Assembly: GCA_023394955.1 (NCBI GenBank)
Contig: JAEWZY010000028.1
Span: 1 to 64,000, forward strand
DNA from: Bacillota bacterium
GTDB lineage: Bacteria > Bacillota > UBA4882 > UBA8346
Direction: 5' to 3'
Length of the DNA stretch: 64,000 bases
The position numbers and the translations under genes are program-made. The notes under the pieces were generated by a model. That model worked only from the letters and a program-made list of their open reading frames with translations. It was not told where the DNA came from and did not search any database. Shown here in pieces: positions 26,237 through 34,211 of the stretch; the first letter of the stretch is position 1; every line of letters starts with the position of its first letter.

Positions 26237-27856
26237 ATGAAATTGCTGCGGAACATGAAAACTTTCTCGAAATTAATCGTCTTTGCTCTTTTAATGATAG
26301 CAGTCATGGCTGTTATTGGATGGAGAGGGTTAACGACTGCCGGTGAAATAAAAAAATCCAACGATATAATGTATTCCCAATGTTTATTGGGGCTTTATTA
26401 TATTGAAGAGATTAAAACCTATTATTTAAGGCATCAAAGCGGCTTGCTCTACTATATACACACTGCCGACGAGAACACTTATGTTAGACTTGAAGGATAT
26501 AAAATGGGGATGGGTGACCAATTCACCGTTTACGAATTGATTACCAAGGACTTAAACAATACAGCAGCGTTGGAAACCCTCAAAGCTGATTTGGACAAAT
26601 ATTATCAGGCTGCCAAGGAAATACAAGAGTTGGTTGATAACGGTCAAAAGGACGATGCTATTAATCTTTATATTACTAAAATAACCGACATTGACTCGGC
26701 GCTTAGAGACCAGTTTCAAAATTTAACCGGAATTAGCGAAATGTTGGCCAAATCGGAAAAGACAACTGCTGATATTCAGTTCAAGTCTGTTACGAATGAA
26801 TTGGCTTTGATTGGCGGGATAGGAATACTGTTATCTCTATTGGTAGGAGCTTTTTTAGCGAGAGCAATTACCCGTCCCATCAAAAATGTGGTGGAGATCA
26901 TTAAAAAAATGGCTGTTGGGGATTTTACCAGTCAAATCCAGGCCAATGGGAAAGATGAGATTGGGATTATGATTGCGGAACTGGCAAAAATGAGCGATAA
27001 TTTGTCCCAATTAATGTTCAAAATTCACGGTTCTGCTACTACGGTGGATCTTGACGCTAAAAAGATCGCTTTTGGCAATGAAGATCTTTCCCAACGTACT
27101 CAAGAACAAGCTTCAACCCTAGAGGAGATCACTAGTACCATTGAGGAAATAAATTCCTCAATTCATCAGGTCGCTTTCAACTCAGGGCACGTAAATGACT
27201 TGTCCCAAGAGACTTTGGATATTGTCAAAGAGGGTGAAGACTCCATCAACCAGTCCAAGGAATCGATGAATCAAATTCTCATAAGTAGCAAAAAAATAGC
27301 TGAGATTACCAAAGTGGTCAATCAGATTGCTTTCCAAACCAATCTTTTAGCTTTAAACGCCGCAGTAGAAGCTGCCCGTTCGGGAGAGCAAGGACGGGGT
27401 TTTGCCGTGGTAGCGGCGGAGGTCAGAAACCTAGCTACCCGCTCCGCCTCATCCGCCAAAGAGATTGAGGACTTAATCAAAGAAAGCGGCGACTTGATAA
27501 ATCAGGGGAATGACCTGGTTTACAAATCAGCTCAAATTTTAGAACAAATTGTAGCCAATACAAAAAAAACCTCAACTGAAATCTTGACTATTGTCGAGGC
27601 GATTCAAGAACAAGCCGATGCTTCCCAACAAATTCAAGCTTCAATTGAACAATTAAACCAAGTTACCCAGGAAAACGCCGGGATGGTAGTAGAAATAGCT
27701 TCAGCGAGCCAATCCTTGAGTGATGTGGCTGGAAACCTTAAGGATTTGGTTGGAGAATTTAAAACTGTAAATATTATGGAAGAAGCTGAAGAGTCGAGGC
27801 TAATAGCTGATGAAAAAGAAGAATCCTTTAAAAATATAGAATCGCAGATATTCTGA
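26237..27856 (+). CDS. Methyl-accepting chemotaxis protein, four-helix-bundle sensor type
   Basis: Chemoreceptor, 539 aa. TM1 at residues ~12-30, a 155-residue helical periplasmic domain of the 4HB_MCP type, TM2 ~188-210, HAMP (ARAITRPIKNVVEIIKKMA), then the signalling domain with tip QIAFQTNLLALNAAVEAA near residue 361. Close to the 14.9-kb receptor in the signalling half (same SIEQLNQVTQ and SQRTQEQA-type segments) but with a different sensor, so it reports a different stimulus. RBS AAAGGGG. Confidence 0.93.
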   Translation: MKLLRNMKTFSKLIVFALLMIAVMAVIGWRGLTTAGEIKKSNDIMYSQCLLGLYYIEEIKTYYLRHQSGLLYYIHTADENTYVRLEGYKMGMGDQFTVYELITKDLNNTAALETLKADLDKYYQAAKEIQELVDNGQKDDAINLYITKITDIDSALRDQFQNLTGISEMLAKSEKTTADIQFKSVTNELALIGGIGILLSLLVGAFLARAITRPIKNVVEIIKKMAVGDFTSQIQANGKDEIGIMIAELAKMSDNLSQLMFKIHGSATTVDLDAKKIAFGNEDLSQRTQEQASTLEEITSTIEEINSSIHQVAFNSGHVNDLSQETLDIVKEGEDSINQSKESMNQILISSKKIAEITKVVNQIAFQTNLLALNAAVEAARSGEQGRGFAVVAAEVRNLATRSASSAKEIEDLIKESGDLINQGNDLVYKSAQILEQIVANTKKTSTEILTIVEAIQEQADASQQIQASIEQLNQVTQENAGMVVEIASASQSLSDVAGNLKDLVGEFKTVNIMEEAEESRLIADEKEESFKNIESQIF

Positions 27857-27876
27857 TTGATTAGATTGGTGATGCC

Positions 27877-27906
27877 TTGACTTCTTTCCGGTTTTAGTGT
27901 TATAAT
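27877..27906 (+). promoter_or_regulatory. Sigma-A promoter of the tRNA-Val/Asp/Phe cluster
   Basis: TTGACT at 27877-27882, 18-bp spacer, TATAAT at 27901-27906, 14 bp before the tRNA-Val gene. Confidence 0.85.
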
Positions 27907-27919
27907 CTTTTATGCGTTA

Positions 27920-27996
27920 GGTCGCGTAGCTCAGTTGGTTGGAGCGCTGCGTTCACATCGCAGAGGTCACTGGTTCGAGCCCAGTCGCGACCACCA
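27920..27996 (+). tRNA. tRNA-Val (anticodon CAC)
   Basis: Acceptor GGTCGCG/CGCGACC, anticodon stem CTGCG/CGCAG around TTCACAT, CCA encoded. CAC reads only GTG, so another valine tRNA must exist elsewhere. Confidence 0.96.
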
Positions 27997-28063
27997 GTTT
28001 TAGGGTGAACAGTTGCCAATCAAAAATGAACTTGATAACTGGATCACTAACAACTCAATATGC

Positions 28064-28140
28064 GGAGCCGTGGTGTAGTCGGTTAACATGCCAGCCTGTC
28101 ACGCTGGAGACCGTGGGTTCGAGTCCCATCGGCTCCGCCA
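28064..28140 (+). tRNA. tRNA-Asp (anticodon GTC)
   Basis: Acceptor GGAGCCG/CGGCTCC, anticodon stem CCAGC/GCTGG around CTGTCAC, discriminator G and encoded CCA. Confidence 0.97.
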
Positions 28141-28214
28141 GTTTATCAATAAACAGTGACCAGTATTCGGCCAAGGATTTTTCTTTGATGCTGCCAACTG
28201 ATAACTGAAAAGTT

Positions 28215-28290
<76 letters not shown>

Positions 28291-28398
28291 TTTTTATTGG
28301 AGTTCCACAGAAGACACAGATAAAAAAGTTACTTTAATACAAATAATTTTTACCTAGTTTAACCGTAATATGTACTAAGTTAACTGGAATATAATGAT

Positions 28399-28677
28399 AT
28401 GCGGATACGGGTAATCAGTTTGACAATATTTATACCGGGAGCTTTGAATTTAAAAGATAAAAGACAGGTTATTCAAAGTGTAACGGCACGGATTCGGAAA
28501 CTAAATGTTTCTGTGGCGGAAGTCGATCACCTGGAACAATGGCAAATAGCGAAGCTGGGAATAGCGATGGTTAGTAAGGATCAATCTTACTTGGATTCCC
28601 TCAGACATGAAATCATGAAGTTAATCGAAGAACGGTATCCGGTAGAAATAACTGAAGTGCTAATTGAAGATTATTAA
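28399..28677 (+). CDS. DUF503 (YlxP-like) small protein
   Basis: 92 aa, the usual size of DUF503/YlxP proteins, small alpha/beta proteins often found beside ribosome-maturation genes such as rbfA. Family marks: the N-terminal IFIPGALNLKDKRQVIQSVTARIRK split around LKDKR, FNVSVAEVD-type strand (here LNVSVAEVDHLEQWQIAKLGIAMV), and the late YPVEITEV. Alone here, followed by its own terminator. Function not established; a role in ribosome assembly is only suggested by context in other species. Confidence 0.9.
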   Translation: MRIRVISLTIFIPGALNLKDKRQVIQSVTARIRKLNVSVAEVDHLEQWQIAKLGIAMVSKDQSYLDSLRHEIMKLIEERYPVEITEVLIEDY

Positions 28678-28679
28678 TA

Positions 28680-28715
28680 CAGAACCAACCCTAGGGTTGG
28701 TTCTGTTGTTTTAAT
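28680..28715 (+). terminator. Terminator after the DUF503 gene
   Basis: A 12-bp stem (ACAGAACCAACC with GGTTGGTTCTGT) with a CTAG loop, then TGTTTT. The following gap to 29022 holds no ORF I trust. It contains an 8-bp inverted repeat (GGTAATTT..AAATTACC, about 28763-28890) and a TATAAT at 29011-29016 just before the next gene. Confidence 0.88.
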
Positions 28716-29022
28716 TGTACCATAAACATGAATAAAAATGCTGACTATAAAGTTAAATCAGGAAAGGTAATTTTAAACCAACTTACCCCCTTGCTCTCCT
28801 TTGTGCCGCTCCTGTTTTTGTTTGCGAGTTCAACAAGGGGAGCCTGCAGATTGGGCTTTCAAATTACCGTTTTGGTTTGCCTTTCTCCTCTATCGACACG
28901 GCTTTAGTGTTTTATTTCATACCTGGGTTAACTTTATAATCAGAATAAAAAAATTAACTTAATCTTGAGCGGTTTAAAGGAGGAAAATTTATATATTAGG
29001 AGAAATTCTGTATAATTATTCA

Positions 29023-29499
29023 ATGGAAAGCGAGACAAAGATGGTCACTTTTCGAAAACCAAAAATGCGTGATGTTGAAGATTTACATTGCCTAATCAAT
29101 GAATTAGCCGAACATGGATTAATGTTGGCTCGTTCCCGCAGCATCCTATATGAATCCTTGCGTGAATTTACAATTATCGAAGATAACGGAAGTTTTGTAG
29201 GAGGAGGAGCGCTTCATATTATCTGGGAAGATTTAGCTGAGATTAGGGCTTTAGCTATCAAACCACAATACCATGGTCAAGGAATCGGTAAGCAACTGGT
29301 TAATGTATTAATAACAGAAGCCAAGGAATTAGGTATCCCCCAAGTATTTGCCTTAACCTATCAGGTGGATTTTTTCAAAAAATGCGGGTTTCAAGAGGTT
29401 GTCAAAGAAAAGATGCCCCAAAAGGTATGGAAAGATTGTATCAATTGTCCCAAGTTTCCAAACTGCGATGAAGTGGCGATGATTAAGGGGATTGATTAG
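29023..29499 (+). CDS. GNAT N-acetyltransferase, ArgA-like
   Basis: 158 aa acetyltransferase of the GNAT fold, like the short stand-alone N-acetylglutamate synthases that start arginine synthesis. The acetyl-CoA loop is YHGQGIGKQL after the EIRALAIKP strand; the C-terminal part VFALTYQVDFFKKCGF and the Cys-rich KVWKDCINCPKFPNCDE are typical of ArgA-like members. The start is uncertain: ATG at 29023 lacks a close RBS and lies only 7 bp after a TATAAT, so ATG at 29041 may be the real one. The tail overlaps the end of the next gene on the other strand by 17 bp. Confidence 0.85.
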   Translation: MESETKMVTFRKPKMRDVEDLHCLINELAEHGLMLARSRSILYESLREFTIIEDNGSFVGGGALHIIWEDLAEIRALAIKPQYHGQGIGKQLVNVLITEAKELGIPQVFALTYQVDFFKKCGFQEVVKEKMPQKVWKDCINCPKFPNCDEVAMIKGID

Positions 29500-29698
29500 T
29501 CCGATTGGGTTTTCCTTTCAGTTGAAAAGCGGCGCAGAATGCGCCGCTTGCTTGTTGCACCGCTACGGAAGGCAATTGTTTGGTCTTAAAGCCGAATACT
29601 TTACAACCATTGGGAAAAGTTTTATCCCAGGTTATAAAGAAATGACGGCATTGAAAACAATCGATTCGTTTCTGGTTCATTCCAGTTTCCTCAGTCAT
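29483..29698 (-). CDS. Small cysteine-rich conserved protein
   Basis: 71 aa. The core CFQCRHFFITWDKTFPNGCK followed by FGFKTKQLPSVAVQQASG and FCAAF carries four Cys that could bind a metal. Similar small proteins are widespread in anaerobes and are sometimes misnamed uracil-DNA glycosylase; their function is unknown. The start ATG overlaps the stop of the PfkB gene (ATGA at 29695-29698), which argues that it is a real, coupled gene. A second ATG six codons on is possible. Confidence 0.78.
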   Translation of the reverse strand: MTEETGMNQKRIDCFQCRHFFITWDKTFPNGCKVFGFKTKQLPSVAVQQASGAFCAAFQLKGKPNRTNQSP

Positions 29699-30381
29699 AC
29701 AAAAACTCCGATTTTACTGACTTTTTCTTGAGCGCCTTTGATTGCATTCATAATAGTTTCGCGGTTGATGATTCCAGTCTTAAGGAAATCGTCAATCAAC
29801 CAAACGCTAAAGGTGTCGCCGGCCCCTACGGTGTCTTTGGCCTCAGCTAAAGGAAATTTAATCTCATATTGTTCCTTGTTTTCATGGTTGAAGACCTTCA
29901 CCTGGTCGCTATAAGTGACGATCGCAATTTCGTGTTCGATGCGATTCATAATCACGTCCCAAGGGTCGGAAGAACTCATTCGTAAGATTTTGCAACTTCC
30001 AGTGGAGGTGGCGTCGCGGACATCCGCGTAGGTCGCTTTAAAGCTTCGAATACAGGTCTCTTCGTGTAAAACCACAGCATCAAATGTTCCTGAAAAGATC
30101 CGAGACTTAATCCCTTCGCGAAACCTTTGAAAAACACCAAGATCATAATTGCGAACGTTAACATTGCGATAAGCAAAATCTTGAAGGGAGTTTTTCAAGT
30201 TAAAAACATGGTCCAGAGGATATAACATCGGGTTATAAACGGTGGTCAATTCAATGTCGTAACCGAGGCGGCATAACCCTCGCACCACATTGCCAACGCC
30301 TCCGGGGTAAACGTTACAACTGCCTGAGGAAATGATCCAATCAACAATTACATCTCCGGCCATAGTCAGTTTGGTTGTCAC
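29695..30381 (-). CDS. PfkB-family carbohydrate/nucleoside kinase
   Basis: 228 aa member of the ribokinase family, shorter than the usual 300 aa. It keeps the N-terminal glycine pair (YPGGVGNVVRGLCRLG) and the C-terminal ATP/anion-hole motif DTVGAGDTFSVWLIDDF with the catalytic Asp. The missing part is the middle of the fold, so the substrate lid is probably reduced. GTG start with AAGGAGG about nine bases before. It follows the two-component genes by 49 bp on the same strand. Substrate unknown. Confidence 0.82.
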   Translation of the reverse strand: MTTKLTMAGDVIVDWIISSGSCNVYPGGVGNVVRGLCRLGYDIELTTVYNPMLYPLDHVFNLKNSLQDFAYRNVNVRNYDLGVFQRFREGIKSRIFSGTFDAVVLHEETCIRSFKATYADVRDATSTGSCKILRMSSSDPWDVIMNRIEHEIAIVTYSDQVKVFNHENKEQYEIKFPLAEAKDTVGAGDTFSVWLIDDFLKTGIINRETIMNAIKGAQEKVSKIGVFV

Positions 30382-30430
30382 GGTAAAAAACCTCCTTGGT
30401 TTATGAAAATCATTTTAATTGACTAAAGTT

Positions 30431-31768
30431 TTAAATCCGCTCTAAAGGCAACTCGACTGTAAAAATGCTGCCTTCTCCCGGTTTACTCTCGACCGCAATT
30501 TTTCCGCCCAAAGCTTCGGTAAGTTCTTTGGCGATGGTCAAACCGATGCCAAAACCGCCACTGTCGCGATTGCGCGAACGATCCGTACGATAGAACCGTT
30601 CAAATATATAAGGCAAATCCTTTGCAGTAATTCCGACGCCTTGATCGATGACTTCAATGACGGCGTTCTCCCTCCTAGCAGATAGAGTGAGCCGGACATT
30701 TTTTCCTGGTGGAGTGAATTTTAAGGCGTTAGATAATAGATTATCCAATATTTTGGATATAGCTTCACGGTCTGATTTAACGAAACAAGGGTCGTTCTCG
30801 AAAAATTGGAGGGTTAAACCTTTGGCCTGATATAATGGTTCCAATCTTCGAATGGTTTCTTTTAGAAACGATACGAGTTCAATCGTTTCTAATTTGAAAT
30901 TATAACTGGCTTTGTCGGAAAGGGTAATTTCTTGAAGGCCATTGATTAATAGTGTTAACCGGTTGACCTCTTCTAATAATGACTCCAAATTATCCTTGGT
31001 AGCGGGAATTATATGATCGAGCATTCCCTCAAGATGGCTCTTTACCGTAGCCAAAGGGGTGCGAAGATCATGGGCGACATCGGCAGTCATTTTTTTACGT
31101 AGCTTTTCCATAGTCGACAATCGTTCCGCCAATTGGTTCAGACCGGTTCCCAACTGGCCAAGTTCGTCCCGGGGTAAATTATGAACTCTGGACTCCAAAT
31201 TGCCCGAAGTCATGTCATTAGCAGTTCGACTCATCTCCATAATAGGAGCGGTAAATCTACGGGCAAAGATCACAGCTATCACAAATGAGATTATCCCGGT
31301 CAAAGCCATTGTCAACAGGATGGAGCGATTAATAGTGGACCGGAACATTTCATCCTGGACTGTTAAAATATTTTGGAGAATATTCCGGCCAAAATAAGCA
31401 GTCCCGATCAGGGCCCCTTCCAGACGGATAGGACGGGCTGTTAAAGAATTATTATTACGCCGGGGCATCCCGTGACGGACGACAATTACAATCTCTCCAT
31501 CTCGATCGGTAACGTACCGTAAATTACCCATAAAAGCCAACCTGCCGATATTGCTATTTCGGGGGAAGTGTGTCCAGTCCCCGTATTCGCGATAAAGTTC
31601 CGCTAGATTGTTCACGGTTTGCTGTTGGCGTAATTCCTCGGCTTTTGTAAGATAATTTTGAAATTGATAATTGAGGGAGACATTAATAATAAAGCCGGAG
31701 ATTAAGATGCTTCCTAGTGAAACCGTTAAGATAAGCAGGATTAGCTTTTTGAAAATCGGGGATTTCAA
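30431..31768 (-). CDS. Sensor histidine kinase
   Basis: 445 aa membrane kinase. TM1 at residues ~9-30, a periplasmic loop of about 110 residues, TM2 ~150-170, HAMP (~170-225), HisKA with VAHDLRTPLATVKSHLEG (phospho-His), and an ATPase domain with DNLLSNALKFT (N box), DQGVGI (G1) and GFGIGLTIAKEL (G2). BaeS/CpxA-like layout. TTG start overlapping the regulator stop, RBS GGAGGTG. Its partner is the regulator just upstream; the divergent Spy-like gene suggests it senses envelope damage. Confidence 0.94.
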   Translation of the reverse strand: MKSPIFKKLILLILTVSLGSILISGFIINVSLNYQFQNYLTKAEELRQQQTVNNLAELYREYGDWTHFPRNSNIGRLAFMGNLRYVTDRDGEIVIVVRHGMPRRNNNSLTARPIRLEGALIGTAYFGRNILQNILTVQDEMFRSTINRSILLTMALTGIISFVIAVIFARRFTAPIMEMSRTANDMTSGNLESRVHNLPRDELGQLGTGLNQLAERLSTMEKLRKKMTADVAHDLRTPLATVKSHLEGMLDHIIPATKDNLESLLEEVNRLTLLINGLQEITLSDKASYNFKLETIELVSFLKETIRRLEPLYQAKGLTLQFFENDPCFVKSDREAISKILDNLLSNALKFTPPGKNVRLTLSARRENAVIEVIDQGVGITAKDLPYIFERFYRTDRSRNRDSGGFGIGLTIAKELTEALGGKIAVESKPGEGSIFTVELPLERI

Positions 31769-32460
31769 TCCCTGGCACCTCCAAATTTGTAGCCGAATCC
31801 GAAGACGGTGAGGATATATTGGGGACTTTCGGGGTTGGTTTCGATCTTTTGGCGCAGGTTTTTAATATGGCTGTCAATGGTCCGATCATAACCATCAAAT
31901 CTATAACCTTGAACCCCTTCCAACAATTGGCTTCGGCTGAATACTTGCCCGGGCGCTTGTGATAATAAAACTAAAATTTTAAATTCGGTTGGAGTAAGGT
32001 TTACTAACTTTTGCTCCAGATAAACCTCATATTTGGTTGGGTCGATAATCAGATTACCACGGTTAAAAGTATAATTTCTAACTTGAGCAGCCTGCAATGA
32101 CCGGACTCTCCGTAACTGGGCTTGGACCCGGGCGACTAATTCCCGAGGGCTGAATGGTTTAGTTAAATAATCATCAGCACCGATATTCAGGCCGAAGATA
32201 CGCTCATCCTCAGAAGTTTTAGCCGATAGAATGATAATTGGAACATCTGATATTTGACGCGCCTCAGTTAAGAATTGTTCCCCGGAAAGTCCCGGAAGCA
32301 TAAGGTCGAGGATGATCAGATCCGGATTTAGTTGCTTTGTTTGTTCTAAACCATAATGGCCATCCGTGGCAATAAAAACTTGATAGCCTTCTTTTTTAAG
32401 GTAGGCTTCAATTATATGGAGAATTTTCAATTCATCTTCAATAACTAATATTTTAGCCAT
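31765..32460 (-). CDS. OmpR/PhoB-family response regulator
   Basis: 231 aa. Receiver domain at 1-120 with LDLMLPG (phospho-Asp), a conserved Thr/Ser region (IILSAKT) and LTKPFSPRELVARV (Lys); winged helix at ~135-230 with NLTPTEFKILVLL and DSHIKNLRQKI..YILTVFGFGYKF. ATG at 32460 is preferred over TTG at 32463. It overlaps the kinase gene. The 11-bp direct repeat at 32555-32576 is a likely binding site. Confidence 0.95.
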   Translation of the reverse strand: MAKILVIEDELKILHIIEAYLKKEGYQVFIATDGHYGLEQTKQLNPDLIILDLMLPGLSGEQFLTEARQISDVPIIILSAKTSEDERIFGLNIGADDYLTKPFSPRELVARVQAQLRRVRSLQAAQVRNYTFNRGNLIIDPTKYEVYLEQKLVNLTPTEFKILVLLSQAPGQVFSRSQLLEGVQGYRFDGYDRTIDSHIKNLRQKIETNPESPQYILTVFGFGYKFGGARD

Positions 32461-32554
32461 CAAACCACCCGGTAAGTCTAATCTTGGGGGAAACTAATAT
32501 AGGTATAGTTAATTCGGTATAGTTTAAGTTTATCCTTTTTTGCGTAAAAGGTCA

Positions 32555-32576
32555 AAAATCTCCACAAAATCTCCAC
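32555..32576. promoter_or_regulatory. Perfect 11-bp tandem direct repeat, likely regulator site
   Basis: AAAATCTCCAC occurs twice in immediate succession in the divergent region between the response regulator and the Spy-like gene. Two 11-bp half-sites on one helix face is how PhoB/OmpR-type regulators bind. Confidence 0.6.
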
Positions 32577-32700
32577 ATTTTTTTCACAACGGATTCAAAT
32601 CTTGGGGTTAAACTGAAAGTGAAGAAAGCGAGGTGGTTAGTGGCACGATAATGGGTTGAATTATTTGTAAAAACTATTAAAATTAGAAAGGGTGATTTAA

Positions 32701-33180
32701 ATGAAAAAAGGGTTATTAACGACAATTGTAGCATTGGTATTGATAGGAACCGTTTCGCTATCGGCCTTTGGTTATGATAATGGTCGAGGCAAAGTAGGAA
32801 ATCCAAAGGGTGCGCTCGGGTTTCTTCAAGTTCTCAATTTATCTTCGGAACAACAGCAAAAGCTATTAGAAATCAGGCAGGATTTTCAAAAGGACACTCA
32901 AACCGTACGTTTTGAAATGCAAAAGAAACAATTAGAACTTCGGCAATTATGGGCAGCCCAAACATTGAACCGGAATGGAATTGAAGCTAAAGAGAGAGAG
33001 ATTACCGGTCTCAGAATACAACTGGTTACTAAAGCCCGGGTCATGCAAGATAAGATAAAAACTATTCTTACCTCGGAACAACTTAAAAAATTAGAGGAGA
33101 GTGGTTTTGGATGTAATCCCGGAACCGGTTCCAGAGGCCGTCGTGGAGGAGGAAGAATGGGCCGCTCTTACGGGGCTTAA
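32701..33180 (+). CDS. Spy/CpxP-like periplasmic protein
   Basis: 159 aa secreted helical protein of the LTXXQ/Spy/ZraP type, probably a periplasmic chaperone or metal-binding stress protein. Signal peptide ~1-24 (MKKGLLTTIVALVLIG...SAFG). LNLSSEQQQKLLEIRQDF and ILTSEQLKKLEE are two LTxxQ-like repeats. The tail is Gly/Arg-rich (GRRGGGRMGRSYG). RBS AAAGGGTG. Divergent from its likely control genes, the same arrangement as cpxP-cpxRA. Confidence 0.85.
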   Translation: MKKGLLTTIVALVLIGTVSLSAFGYDNGRGKVGNPKGALGFLQVLNLSSEQQQKLLEIRQDFQKDTQTVRFEMQKKQLELRQLWAAQTLNRNGIEAKEREITGLRIQLVTKARVMQDKIKTILTSEQLKKLEESGFGCNPGTGSRGRRGGGRMGRSYGA

Positions 33181-33201
33181 AAATACCTTAGTAAGCTAGA
33201 A

Positions 33202-33247
33202 GAGGCTATTGCAAAGTGGAAAAATATTTGCAGCAGCCTCTTTCTCC
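33202..33247 (+). terminator. Terminator after the Spy-like gene
   Basis: GAGGCT..TGCAAA pairs with TTTGCA..AGCCTC, then TTTCTCCTTTT. Confidence 0.75.
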
Positions 33248-33421
33248 TTTTACTTCATATATTTTTATAAATGGTTAATCTGAGACTATTTTTATTGAAT
33301 TTTAATATAAACCATTAGCATTATTCTTTAGATTGCTAAAGACCTAAAGGAGATAAAGTCGAAAGGTTGAATAATTAAAGATAGCATTTGATTCCAGTGA
33401 TACTTAGGGGAGGTTATTAGA

Positions 33422-34141
33422 TTGAAAATCGCCGTTTTCTCGGATGTTCATGGTAATGCTATCGCTTTAGAAGCGGTTTTGAACGATATTAACTCTCGCA
33501 GCATTGATCTGGTTTTTTGTGGAGGGGACTTAGTCGGATATGGGGCTTATCCCAACGAAGTGATTAATCTGATCCGTAAATACCGGGTTCCGACGATTAT
33601 GGGCAATTATGACGATGGAGTTGGGTTTAGCAAACCTGATTGCGGTTGTGCTTATACCGACCCTAGTATGAAAGAACTGGGCCAGTTTTCTTTAGATTGG
33701 ACCAAGAAACAGGTTAGCTTTGAAAATCGTGCTTTCCTGCGCAGCTTGTTGGAGCGGATCCAATTTACCGTTTGCAGCAAGAAAGTTTTAATAGTACATG
33801 GCAGTCCAAGACAGAACAATGAGTACCTCTATGTCGACCGGCCCGAGGAATCGGTGCTAAGATTGTTCGATAACGAAAAAGTGGATATTATTATCTGCGG
33901 TCATACTCATTTAGCTTATACCAGGGCTATGGATTCGAAGTGTTTGATTAATGCCGGTAGTGTCGGAAAACCTAAAGACGGGGACCAAAGGGCTGCCTAT
34001 ACGCTGCTCAAATTGACTGAAAGTTCTTTAGAAACCGAAGTAATACGGGTCAAATATGATGTGGAACGAATGGCTCAGGCGATAGAAACCTCGGGATTGC
34101 CGAGAGAGTTTGCTTTGGCGCTCAGAAATGCTAACGGCTGA
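33422..34141 (+). CDS. Calcineurin-like metallophosphoesterase (YfcE type)
   Basis: 239 aa cytosolic phosphoesterase of the MPP superfamily. Metal-site motifs in order: FSDVHGN (D-x-H), GGDLVGYG, GNYDDG (GNxD), VHGSP and CGHTHLAY (GHTH). The residues needed for a two-metal centre are present. TTG start with GGGGAGGTT before it. Substrate unknown; relatives act on phosphodiesters or nucleotides. Confidence 0.92.
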   Translation: MKIAVFSDVHGNAIALEAVLNDINSRSIDLVFCGGDLVGYGAYPNEVINLIRKYRVPTIMGNYDDGVGFSKPDCGCAYTDPSMKELGQFSLDWTKKQVSFENRAFLRSLLERIQFTVCSKKVLIVHGSPRQNNEYLYVDRPEESVLRLFDNEKVDIIICGHTHLAYTRAMDSKCLINAGSVGKPKDGDQRAAYTLLKLTESSLETEVIRVKYDVERMAQAIETSGLPREFALALRNANG

Positions 34142-34149
34142 CTAAACGA

Positions 34150-34180
34150 TTACCCTGTTCAAAATAACAGAGTAATTTTT
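34150..34180 (+). terminator. Terminator after the phosphoesterase gene
   Basis: TTACCCTGTT and AACAGAGTAA with a 6-nt loop, then five T; convergent with the 4Fe-4S gene. Confidence 0.75.
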
Positions 34181-34211
34181 CCATTCTAATGTATTAAAGT
34201 ATATTTGAGTT

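Noticed and set aside
27939..28208. 89-codon open frame over tRNA-Val and tRNA-Asp
   Set aside because: It lies across two clear tRNA genes; an artefact.
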